From JBMTVN01 sp046047235 (GTDB lineage Bacteria; Verrucomicrobiota; Verrucomicrobiia; Limisphaerales; JAHDYP01), in contig JBJOII010000088.1 in NCBI GenBank assembly GCA_046047235.1, forward strand, positions 1-19,680: 19,680 bases of DNA, read 5' to 3'. The notes below the pieces were generated by a model. That model saw only the letters and a program-made list of their open reading frames with translations, ran no database searches and was not told the DNA's origin. The position numbers and the translations under genes were made by a program. Shown in pieces: positions 6,841-13,687 of this stretch. Within the stretch, counting starts at the first letter, position 1. Every line of letters starts with the position of its first letter.

Positions 6841-7803
6841 ATGAACCCTTCCCCGGGAATCCAGCTCGGACTCTTCTGCATTCTGGCCTTCGCCGCCGCC
6901 TGGGCCGGCGCTGAATTACCCAACCGCCTCAAACTCACCCACGCACGACTTCAGGTCTCCGTCAGCTTCGTCGCCGGCCTCATGCTTGGCCTGAGCTTGC
7001 TCGGCCTCATTCCGCACGCCGCTGAAATCCTGGAATCCACCCCTAAGAGCACCTCCAGTCTCCTCGCCGGCTTCCTCACCATGTTCTTCCTCCAGCGCTT
7101 TCTCCCCTTCCATCACCATGATGTCAGTAGCGGCTCACCCCTCGAACCCTGCGGCCATGCACACTCCCTCGCGGAACGATCCGCCCGCAGCCTCAGCTGG
7201 GCAGGAGTCGCCATCGGCCTCTCCATCCACTCGGTATTCGATGGACTCGCCATGGCCTCCGCTGTCACTTCCGATGCACATGGCCATAGCACAGGCATCC
7301 TCGGCCTAGGCACCGCCCTCGCCGTCATCTTCCATAAACCCTTCGGAGCTCTCGCGATCACCACACTCATGACCGCTGAAGACCTCCCCACCCGCTGGCG
7401 ACGCCAGGCAGGCCTCGCCTTCGCCCTCGTCACCCCACTGGGAGCCCTCCTCTTCTACCTAGGAGCATCCTCACTCGCCCACGAACACCCCGCTTGGCTC
7501 GGATACACGCTCGCCTTCTGTGCCGGCACCTTCCTCTGTATCGCCTGCGCCGACCTCCTCCCGGAACTCCAGTTCCACCATCACGATCGCCTAAAACTAT
7601 CCGCCGCCCTCCTCTGCGGCATCAGTGTCGCCTGGCTCATCACCCGCTTCGGACACCCGGAACACGACCACCACCACGACATCCCGGGAACCCCCTCCAT
7701 CCAACCTACTGCGTCTGCCGAAATCCACCCGGAGCCCGCGGCCGAACACCCGCCGGATCAAATACCCGCTCCACCGAATCCCGCGTCAACCCCGTCTCGC
7801 TAA
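6841..7803 (+). CDS. ZIP family divalent metal transporter
   Basis: A 320-residue inner-membrane protein, predicted to import zinc or related divalent cations. About eight hydrophobic segments lie between residues 8 and 270. A His-rich cytoplasmic-type loop HHHDVSSGSP...CGHAHS spans 91-108. The metal-site helices are visible: GLSIHSVFDGLAMA (H130, D134) for TM4 and VIFHKPFGALAI (H165, P167) for TM5. CADLLPELQFHHHDR (E242) follows before the last segment. A second His cluster, GHPEHDHHHD, occurs at 271-280. The last ~40 residues are Pro/Ala-rich and read antisense across the 3' end of the alkaline phosphatase gene. An in-frame ATG at 6820 is an alternative start; neither has a clear Shine-Dalgarno sequence. 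Longer upstream extensions run into heptamer array A3 and are rejected. No terminator follows the gene. The metal specificity cannot be read from the sequence. Confidence 0.88.
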   Translation: MNPSPGIQLGLFCILAFAAAWAGAELPNRLKLTHARLQVSVSFVAGLMLGLSLLGLIPHAAEILESTPKSTSSLLAGFLTMFFLQRFLPFHHHDVSSGSPLEPCGHAHSLAERSARSLSWAGVAIGLSIHSVFDGLAMASAVTSDAHGHSTGILGLGTALAVIFHKPFGALAITTLMTAEDLPTRWRRQAGLAFALVTPLGALLFYLGASSLAHEHPAWLGYTLAFCAGTFLCIACADLLPELQFHHHDRLKLSAALLCGISVAWLITRFGHPEHDHHHDIPGTPSIQPTASAEIHPEPAAEHPPDQIPAPPNPASTPSR

Positions 7804-9136
7804 TCGCCCGCACAATATAATAGGACTTCGCGTCAGCAGGTACCCCCGCATCTTCAAAAGTCGTCTCCGTCGCCACCCCCACAGGATAATAAGGCCCACC
7901 CGACACAGCAGCACGCCGCACCTCATACGACACCACCCCCACATCTCGCACCGCCTCCCAAGACACCGTCACCCCACCAGCCCCATGGGAAAAGGTGATC
8001 CCACCCGGCTCACCGAAAGGCTCAAAAAGAAAATCCCTCACCAACGTGTAAATGTCCGTGTTGTCAATCGTCACCCCACCAACCCCCACGTCCAGATTGC
8101 TGAATAAGCCCACGTTCGCCGGCGTATGTGAGGTCCCCACAAACGCCCACTGACCTCCCCGCAATAAACTCACTCCCGTCTCATGATCCGCCGTCACCAA
8201 GATCAACGTCTCATCCTCCGGATGCACCGCAACCCAGTCCATCGCCACCTGCACCCCACGGTTGAACTCAGCCAGCTCCGGACCCAAAAACGCCTCGCGG
8301 TCAATGTCCCCCACATGCGAGATCTTATCGATCAACGCCCCCTCAGCCATCAGGAAAAAACCAGGCCCCTCCTGCGCCCCCAAACGGTCCAGCGCCACCC
8401 CCACCATGTCACTAAAGTGGGGCTGCCACTTCCCCAAACCGGATACATTCCGCGAATGCTCGCTCGCCATCACCCCCTGGGTAAAGACACCTAACAACCG
8501 CCCCTCCCCCATCCGCACATCCAATAAAGCCTGCCGACTCTGCACAATCTGGTAGCCCGCCCCCACCGCCGCATTCCACAAGGCCATCCCCCCAGCACTG
8601 CCCCCGCCCATCAAGACATCCGGCAAGCTCGCCCCATGCGTCTGCCTCGGTGTCGTGTCCTCCCGAAAGTAATCCAGGCGAATGTCAGCCGAGTTGTTCC
8701 GACTCGGCTCATGCGCCCCAAACCCCCCGGGCGTCGCCCCGGCAATGTCATCCGTCGTCACTATCCCCCTCCTCAACCCCACCGCCCCCGCCAATTCCAA
8801 AATCGTCCGCTGCGGCCGCCCCACACCGTCCGTCCCCACATACCCGTTCGCCGTGTTCTGATACCCCGTGGCCATCGCAGTCGCCGCCGTCGCCGAATCC
8901 GTCACCCCTCCCGACGGCAGTGTCGTAATCACCTTCCCCTGATGCCATGACTCAAAACAAAACGGACCACCCATATACTCCCGCCCAATCTGCAAATGCC
9001 CATAACCCATCCCGTCCCCAATAAATAATACAACGTTTCGGGCCGCCCGCGCCTCCACCACCGCCAGACACACGCCAACCAGGCAGAGCTTGCCCAGACC
9101 CAACAACACCTTCCGCCAATACATCGCTCTTGTCAT
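7706..9136 (-). CDS. Exported alkaline phosphatase with C-terminal FN3 domain
   Basis: A 476-residue metal-dependent phosphomonoesterase. The signal peptide is residues 1-32 (VLLGLGKLCLVGVCLAVVEARA-A). The alkaline phosphatase core spans ~33-375: VVLFIGDGMG (metal ligand D41), TDSATAATAMATG with nucleophile S81, AEGALIDKISH (E265, D270, H274), LVTADHETG (D317, H318) and GTSHTPANV (H337). All expected Zn/Mg ligand blocks appear present. A single FN3-like module at ~378-460 (VTVSWEAVRDVGVVSYEVRRA) is followed by a short tail. It probably releases phosphate from organic phosphates in the periplasm or outside the cell. It lies 89 nt downstream of the GH43 gene on the same strand, perhaps co-transcribed. 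Its last 98 nt overlap the convergent ZIP gene. The ATG at 9136 has AGGA about 14 nt upstream, so the ATG four codons later is a possible alternative. Confidence 0.9.
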   Translation of the reverse strand: MTRAMYWRKVLLGLGKLCLVGVCLAVVEARAARNVVLFIGDGMGYGHLQIGREYMGGPFCFESWHQGKVITTLPSGGVTDSATAATAMATGYQNTANGYVGTDGVGRPQRTILELAGAVGLRRGIVTTDDIAGATPGGFGAHEPSRNNSADIRLDYFREDTTPRQTHGASLPDVLMGGGSAGGMALWNAAVGAGYQIVQSRQALLDVRMGEGRLLGVFTQGVMASEHSRNVSGLGKWQPHFSDMVGVALDRLGAQEGPGFFLMAEGALIDKISHVGDIDREAFLGPELAEFNRGVQVAMDWVAVHPEDETLILVTADHETGVSLLRGGQWAFVGTSHTPANVGLFSNLDVGVGGVTIDNTDIYTLVRDFLFEPFGEPGGITFSHGAGGVTVSWEAVRDVGVVSYEVRRAAVSGGPYYPVGVATETTFEDAGVPADAKSYYIVRAISETGLTRDSVERVFDPAGVRPRAPGGFRQTQ

Positions 9137-9225
9137 AGCTTAGAAGTCTTCCTGTAGCAGACAGCAGGCCACATGACACGCATTCTATGCCCTAATTTCC
9201 CTAAGAAAGCTCTCTCCGCTTCAAT

Positions 9226-10245
9226 TCACCGCCTCCATGGACTCGTCGGAACCCCCTCAAAGGTCATCTTCACCGGCCGAATCGTTCCGTCCCCCTCAAA
9301 ATACAAACGATCAATACACGTCACCCGATGATCCCGCCCCTCATTCGGAATCGGACGCCGATGATACACGATATACCACTCGTCTTCCCCCGGCCCCCGC
9401 ATCACCGAATTGTGCCCCGCCCCCGTCGCTACCCCACTGTCCGACTGCAGGATCACTCCCATCTTCTTAAATGGCCCCCTCACACTCTCCCCCACACCAT
9501 AAGCCACCCGATAAGAATCATTCCCCCACCCCCCCTCTGACCACATGAAGTAATACTTCCCCGCCCGACGAAACAACATCGGCCCCTCCACATATCCCTC
9601 AGGCGTAATCTCCCGAAACAATTCCCCGCCCTCCCACGGTACAAACCCGGTAAAATCCTCATTCAACATACCCAAATTGCAGTGCCTCCAACCCCCATAG
9701 AACATGTAAACGGTCCCATCGATATCCCGATACACGAACTGGTCAATCGGCTGCGCATCATTGTAAAAGCCGTTCACCAGCGGCTTTCCCAAATAATCCC
9801 GATACGGACCACCCGGCGCATCCGCCACCGCCACCCCAATCCCCCCGTCATGGTTGATCGGGTTGTTCGGATCCCACATGGGCCCGCCTTTCCGCTGGAT
9901 GTCGTTCGCCGAAAAAAACAGGTAAACCTTCCCCCCCTTCTCAATCACCGACGGAGCCCACATCGCCTGCTTCGCCCAGGAAATGACGTTCGTATCAATC
10001 ACCCGGGAATGCTTCGTCCAATGCACCAGATCCGGCGAAGAAAATGCATCCATGAACACCTGGTCCCGATAAGCCGCTGAATACGTCGGAAAAACCCAAT
10101 ACTCCCCCCGCAACACCACTCCCTCCGGATCCGCATACCACCCCTCAAAAACCGGATTGCCCGATGTCTCCACCTCTGCACCACTCACTCCCGCCGCCAT
10201 CCACAAACAACCCACGCCAACCAGAAGCCTCGTCATCATTCGCAT
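9226..10245 (-). CDS. Secreted glycoside hydrolase family 43 protein
   Basis: A 339-residue protein with signal peptide MRMMTRLLVGVGCLWMAAGVSGA and a five-bladed propeller of GH43 type. The three expected acidic residues are visible: D39 in GWYADPEG (base), D168 in QPIDQFVYRD (pKa modulator) and E220 in YVEGPMLF (acid). GAGHNSV at 276-282 and WAPSVIEKGGKVYLFFSA at 96-113 are also typical of the family. Members cleave arabinose- or xylose-containing or galactan side chains; the exact substrate cannot be told. The longest frame starts at 10287, but GGAGGTG at 10249-10255 is an almost ideal Shine-Dalgarno sequence for the ATG at 10245, with 10239 as an alternative. The alkaline phosphatase gene follows on the same strand. 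Confidence 0.9.
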   Translation of the reverse strand: MRMMTRLLVGVGCLWMAAGVSGAEVETSGNPVFEGWYADPEGVVLRGEYWVFPTYSAAYRDQVFMDAFSSPDLVHWTKHSRVIDTNVISWAKQAMWAPSVIEKGGKVYLFFSANDIQRKGGPMWDPNNPINHDGGIGVAVADAPGGPYRDYLGKPLVNGFYNDAQPIDQFVYRDIDGTVYMFYGGWRHCNLGMLNEDFTGFVPWEGGELFREITPEGYVEGPMLFRRAGKYYFMWSEGGWGNDSYRVAYGVGESVRGPFKKMGVILQSDSGVATGAGHNSVMRGPGEDEWYIVYHRRPIPNEGRDHRVTCIDRLYFEGDGTIRPVKMTFEGVPTSPWRR

Positions 10246-10248
10246 GCC

Positions 10249-10255
10249 CACCTCC
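10249..10255 (-). promoter_or_regulatory. Ribosome binding site deciding the GH43 start
   Basis: GGAGGTG on the minus strand, with five bases between GGAGG and the ATG at 10245. It favours this start over the upstream ATGs at 10257 and 10287. Confidence 0.7.
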
Positions 10256-10313
10256 ATACACCCCACCCCGCCACCTGCCGAGCCCAAACACCTACCCCCA
10301 CAGACCCCACCAG

Positions 10314-10337
10314 TGTTTCGGGGCTTCGGTGTTTCGG
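10314..10337 (+). repeat. Octamer run (3 units)
   Basis: Three tandem octamers: tgtttcgg, ggcttcgg, tgtttcgg. They lie in the 169-nt spacer between the GH43 gene and the FloA-linked membrane protein gene, 47 nt left of a palindromic element. Confidence 0.5.
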
Positions 10338-10384
10338 AACAGAGCGCTCAACTCACTGCACCTATCCCATGAAGGTAGGATACC

Positions 10385-10407
10385 GGGATTTGGCGCAGCC
10401 AAATCCC
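10385..10407. repeat. Palindromic element P1 (perfect 10-bp arms)
   Basis: The arms GGGATTTGGC and GCCAAATCCC are separated by GCA. It begins 7 nt beyond the stop codon of the gene ending at 10415, so the RNA would fold a strong hairpin right after that stop. No T tract follows on the minus strand, so it is not a classical intrinsic terminator. Related copies are at 15272 and 16552. Confidence 0.75.
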
Positions 10408-10414
10408 TCCCCCC

Positions 10415-11008
10415 CTACTCCAACGCCTTCGGCGATCCCAAAACCACCGATGCAATAATCGCCTGCCGCGCAGAGACCGGGTTCGAAACCAGCTCCCGTG
10501 CCCGTGAAATCGCTCCCCGGCCACCACGCCCTCGCACCCGCAAGGAATAGGGCAGCTTGGCCTGATTTTGCGCCGTCTTGGCCTGCGCCGCCTTCAGCCT
10601 GGCAGCCGCCTCGCGCTGCAGTTGCTGGGCACGTCGATAGGCTTGGTCCGACTCCTCAAGCCGCGATACACGCGGCCCCTCAGAACTCACCGCCTCGGGC
10701 ACCACTAGGGGCGGCGGGGTCGGCAAACGCCTCTCCAGCTTCGGTGGCTCAGCCACAGGTTCCTGATAACGCTCCCCCTCCAGTAAACGCCGCAACTCCT
10801 CCTCCCAGTTCTTCAGCGCAGGAGGCACCGCACGCCGCGGAGCGGAAGGCTGCCCACTACCCTCCGACCCATCACGCGGCGTCCAATCGCCACCCTCCTC
10901 CGCCGCACGCTTCTTCTGCAGCCAGGTCGAAATCCCGGAAATCACAATGAAAACCAGGAAAATCAGCAGATTCTCCAAACCGTCTAACTTGGCAGCAAAC
11001 ATTGGCAT
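10415..11008 (-). CDS. FloA-linked single-pass membrane protein of unknown function
   Basis: A 197-residue protein with one N-terminal membrane helix (LENLLIFLVFIVISGIST, ~10-27), followed by a long polar cytoplasmic-type region. That region has a Pro-rich part (~85-107), a heptad-like Gln/Ala-rich coiled-coil stretch (~113-148) and a conserved-looking tail, RQAIIASVVLGSPKALE. From memory, proteins with an ending of this sort (A-I-x-x-x-x-I/V-L-G-x-P-x-A-L) occur next to flotillin-like genes in PVC bacteria, so I infer a partner of FloA or NfeD. The longest frame begins with a GTG at 11065, directly abutting the floA stop (TAAGTG). The ATG at 11008 has AGGT five nt upstream and puts the membrane helix near the N-terminus. 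The start is therefore uncertain. No enzymatic motif is seen. Confidence 0.7.
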   Translation of the reverse strand: MPMFAAKLDGLENLLIFLVFIVISGISTWLQKKRAAEEGGDWTPRDGSEGSGQPSAPRRAVPPALKNWEEELRRLLEGERYQEPVAEPPKLERRLPTPPPLVVPEAVSSEGPRVSRLEESDQAYRRAQQLQREAAARLKAAQAKTAQNQAKLPYSLRVRGRGGRGAISRARELVSNPVSARQAIIASVVLGSPKALE

Positions 11009-11065
11009 CGCAACCTGCACAAACGCGGGCCGTGACGCCGTCAGCGCCACAGCCCATGGCAACAC

Positions 11066-12142
11066 TTACTTGTTCGATGAATCACCCGCACCCCCGTCGT
11101 CCGCCCCACCAATGCTCTCACGCATTGTCGTGTCCGCAGCAATGTTCCGCATACGGTAATAATCCATGACCCCAAGATTCCCGCTCCGGAAAGCATCCGC
11201 CATTGCCAAGGGAACCTGCGCCTCCGCCTCCACCACCCGCGCCCGCATCTCCGACACTCGTGCCGTCATTTCCTGCTCCAATGCCACGGCCGCCGCACGC
11301 CGCACCTCAGCCTGCGCCTGCGCAATTAACTTGTTCGCCTCCGCCTGCTCCGCCTGCAACTTCGCCCCCACGTTCTCACCCACATCCACATCCGCAATGT
11401 CGATCGACAAAATCTCAAACGCCGTGTTCGAATCCAACGCCTTGTCCAAAACGTTCTTCGAAATCCGATCCGGATTCTCCAACACGTCCTTGTAACTGGT
11501 AGCGGAACCAATCGTCGTCACGATCCCTTCACCCACCCGCGCCACAATCGTCTCCTCTGTCGCGCCTCCCACAAACCGATCCAAATTCGTCCGCACAGTC
11601 ACGCGCGCCTTCGCCTTGATCACAATCCCGTCCTTCGCCACCGCATCTACCGTCGACTTGCCCGCCGTAGGATTGGGACAATCAATCACCTTCGGATTCA
11701 CCGACGTCTTCACCGCCTCCAACACCGTCTTGCCCGTGCCCTTGGTCGCCAAATCAATCGCACACGCCCGGTCGAAATCCAGACGAATGCCCGCTTTCTG
11801 CGCCGCAATCAAAGCCTGCACAACCATCTCAATCGTCCCGCCAGCCAGAAAGTGCGTCGACAAATCATCAATCGTCACCGCCAGACCCGACTTGATCGCC
11901 GTAATCCGCGTGTCCACCACCACCCCCACCGGCACGTTCCTCAACCGTAACGCGATCAGCTCCGTAAAGGTCACCTTAGCCCCCGAAGTCCACGCCCGAA
12001 CCCAAATCATCCCGAAATTCAAGACGATGATCGCAAGGACCAGCAGGATCAACGCCCCCACACCATAGAGTATGGTCTCAAATACCGTCCCACTCAGGGC
12101 TGCCCCCAACATCACGGACTCCGTCACACTGCTCGCGTTCAT
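11066..12142 (-). CDS. floA: Flotillin-like protein FloA (YqfA family)
   Basis: A 358-residue SPFH-type scaffold protein of bacterial functional membrane microdomains. A single membrane-associated hydrophobic segment spans ~19-47 (ILYGVGALILLVLAIIVLNFG). An SPFH/PHB-like region follows, with the FloA-type block VRTNLDRFVGGATEETIVARVGEG, preceded by KDGIVIKAKARV. A Glu/Ala-rich coiled coil comes next (QAEQAEANKLIAQAQAEVRRAAAVALEQEM). Then come VPLAMADAFRSGNLGVMDYYRMRNIAADTTMRESI and a polar tail. Length is slightly above the ~330 residues usual for FloA because of N- and C-terminal extensions. GGAG lies 9 nt before the ATG at 12142; an ATG at 12148 and a TTG at 12157 are less well placed. It follows an NfeD gene by 38 nt, the standard NfeD-FloA arrangement. 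Codon use is more balanced than in its neighbours. Confidence 0.93.
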   Translation of the reverse strand: MNASSVTESVMLGAALSGTVFETILYGVGALILLVLAIIVLNFGMIWVRAWTSGAKVTFTELIALRLRNVPVGVVVDTRITAIKSGLAVTIDDLSTHFLAGGTIEMVVQALIAAQKAGIRLDFDRACAIDLATKGTGKTVLEAVKTSVNPKVIDCPNPTAGKSTVDAVAKDGIVIKAKARVTVRTNLDRFVGGATEETIVARVGEGIVTTIGSATSYKDVLENPDRISKNVLDKALDSNTAFEILSIDIADVDVGENVGAKLQAEQAEANKLIAQAQAEVRRAAAVALEQEMTARVSEMRARVVEAEAQVPLAMADAFRSGNLGVMDYYRMRNIAADTTMRESIGGADDGGAGDSSNK

Positions 12143-12180
12143 GGTCATGCTCTCCAATGTTGTTCAGTTGTTCGCCAGGT

Positions 12181-12696
12181 TCAAGCCTCAGCCCTCACCA
12201 CCACCCGTAACCCCTCAATCGCTACCACCCGCACCGCCATACCCTTCTCCACCATCCCCCCCTCCGTCACCACATCCACCCGCTGACCGTTAATCAAAGC
12301 CGTCCCCGATGGACGCAGGATCGTCAAAGCCGTCCCCGCCTGATGCAACAAATCCGTCCGCTCGTTGTTCTGCAGCCCAATCTGCCCCTTCGAGATAAAC
12401 CGCTGCGCCATCCGGCTGTCCGGAAACCACTTGATCCATGCAAAGGTCCCCGCCACCAAACCGCACAACACAATGCCCAATACCACGTTCCCCGTAAAAA
12501 CCCCTTGCTCGGTATACCCCAGATAAACCGCAGCAGCCAAACACACCATCCCCGCAATCCCCGCCACCAACCCGGGCAACAAGGTCTCCAACATCAGCAA
12601 AAGCGCTCCAGCCACCAACAGTGTCACAATGATAGCCACGACCACACTATGCTTCTGCACCCCACCCCCTGCAAGCGGAAGCACCACCGCCCACAA
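12181..12696 (-). CDS. NfeD-like membrane protein (short form, no protease domain)
   Basis: A 171-residue protein with three to four membrane segments between ~18 and 90 (SVVVAIIVTLLVAGALLLMLE, LVAGIAGMVCLAAAVYLGY, VVLGIVLCGLVAGTFAWI). A C-terminal OB-fold domain follows at ~112-171 (GTALTILRPSGTALINGQRVDVVTEGGMVEKGMAVRVVAIEG), the hallmark of NfeD proteins. The N-terminal ClpP-like protease domain of long NfeD forms is absent. NfeD proteins work with flotillins in membrane organisation, and floA follows directly. The start is uncertain. TTG at 12696 has GGTGATC about five nt upstream. GTG at 12660 has AGGGGGTGG upstream and would give a 159-residue protein beginning just before the first helix. 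Only 15 nt separate the TTG from the stop of the DUF6807 gene, which suggests co-transcription. Confidence 0.88.
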   Translation of the reverse strand: MWAVVLPLAGGGVQKHSVVVAIIVTLLVAGALLLMLETLLPGLVAGIAGMVCLAAAVYLGYTEQGVFTGNVVLGIVLCGLVAGTFAWIKWFPDSRMAQRFISKGQIGLQNNERTDLLHQAGTALTILRPSGTALINGQRVDVVTEGGMVEKGMAVRVVAIEGLRVVVRAEA

Positions 12697-12711
12697 CCAC
12701 GATCACCCGGC

Positions 12712-13665
12712 TCAACGCCCCGAATCCAACCACCCACGATAACACCCCTCAACCTCCCCAACATCACGCACCCCACCCATCACAACCACCCCATACCGCA
12801 ACCGGAACTTCTCACCCGCCCTATACCTCCTCGGCTCCACATCCAAACGCTGCGTCGCACACAAATACGCAAAGGGCGTGCGCATGGAAAAAAAGAACGG
12901 ATCACCACCCCCGTTCCCCGGATCCCCCATCAACACCAACGTCGCCCCCCATCCCCCATGCTCAAACCCCACCGCCGTCCAAGGATGCTGAGAAACATGC
13001 TGCCGACCCTCCCCCAAATCCAATCGCCCTGCCTCGTTGAAATGCACCGCCACCGAGTCCAACTCCGACAAAAACCGCATCCCCAACCCAAAGTAGTTCG
13101 CCCCACCCAAAACAACCTCGTTCGTCACCGTCCCCACCTCAAACTCCGACTCCCAATCCAGGATCACGTCCCCCTTCACCTCATCCACCCGCAATACCAA
13201 ATGCCTGCGCTCCACCAACAAAGCTCTCGTACTCGAGTCCGCCAAAAACGCATCCCCCGGCGACACCCAATGCAACACCTGCTCAAACCCCGCCTCCACC
13301 ACCCCAGCACCCCGCACCACCGGCAAACCCGCCCGACTCTCCACCACCCGCTGAACCCCCGCCCCCGCCGCTTCCTCCCAGAAATTTAACCCGTTCACCC
13401 CAATCGCATACATCAATGCATGATGATGCAAATGATCGGACGGCGCGTCCCGCAACACATTCCGCCCATCCACACCCGCCAACTCCTTCACATAAGGCTT
13501 ATACCGGCCCGGCACATAAGAATACCGGCACACCACCCTGCCCTCATGCTTCACCACCCACTCGCTCTCCACCACCCCGCTCCCCACTTCCAACAAAGCC
13601 GCATGCACACCCCCAGCCCACCCACCGCCCAGCAGGAAAACCAACAGCACAAAATACGCTCTCAT
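12712..13665 (-). CDS. Exported DUF6807 / PmoA-like family protein
   Basis: A 317-residue protein with a signal peptide (MRAYFVLLVFLLGGGWAGGVHA) and a single domain. The family signature is clear: YKPYVKELAGVDG, then DHLHHHALMYAIGVNGLNFW (His cluster at 78-82), and later SQHPWTAVGFEHG, DPFFFSMRTPFAYL and a closing YRFRLRYGVV-type strand (FRLRYGVVVM). These proteins are annotated as PmoA family or DUF6807 in Planctomycetes and Verrucomicrobia and often sit near Gfo/Idh/MocA genes. The biochemical role is unknown; the His cluster could bind metal or sugar. The start at 13665 is decided by AGGAG at 13673-13677 with 7-nt spacing; the upstream extension to 13722 is rejected. It begins 22 nt after the Gfo/Idh stop and is followed by NfeD. 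Confidence 0.87.
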   Translation of the reverse strand: MRAYFVLLVFLLGGGWAGGVHAALLEVGSGVVESEWVVKHEGRVVCRYSYVPGRYKPYVKELAGVDGRNVLRDAPSDHLHHHALMYAIGVNGLNFWEEAAGAGVQRVVESRAGLPVVRGAGVVEAGFEQVLHWVSPGDAFLADSSTRALLVERRHLVLRVDEVKGDVILDWESEFEVGTVTNEVVLGGANYFGLGMRFLSELDSVAVHFNEAGRLDLGEGRQHVSQHPWTAVGFEHGGWGATLVLMGDPGNGGGDPFFFSMRTPFAYLCATQRLDVEPRRYRAGEKFRLRYGVVVMGGVRDVGEVEGCYRGWLDSGR

Positions 13666-13672
13666 CTCATCG

Positions 13673-13677
13673 CTCCT
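13673..13677 (-). promoter_or_regulatory. Ribosome binding site of the DUF6807 gene
   Basis: AGGAG on the minus strand, seven nt before the ATG at 13665. It lies in the 22-nt gap after the upstream Gfo/Idh stop codon. Confidence 0.75.
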
Positions 13678-13687
13678 TTCCTCCCCC

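Noticed and set aside
12343..13389. A 348-codon + strand frame opposite NfeD and the DUF6807 gene
   Set aside because: The Pro/His/Arg/Gln-rich product is typical of reading the C-rich strand, and both minus-strand genes have recognisable family motifs.
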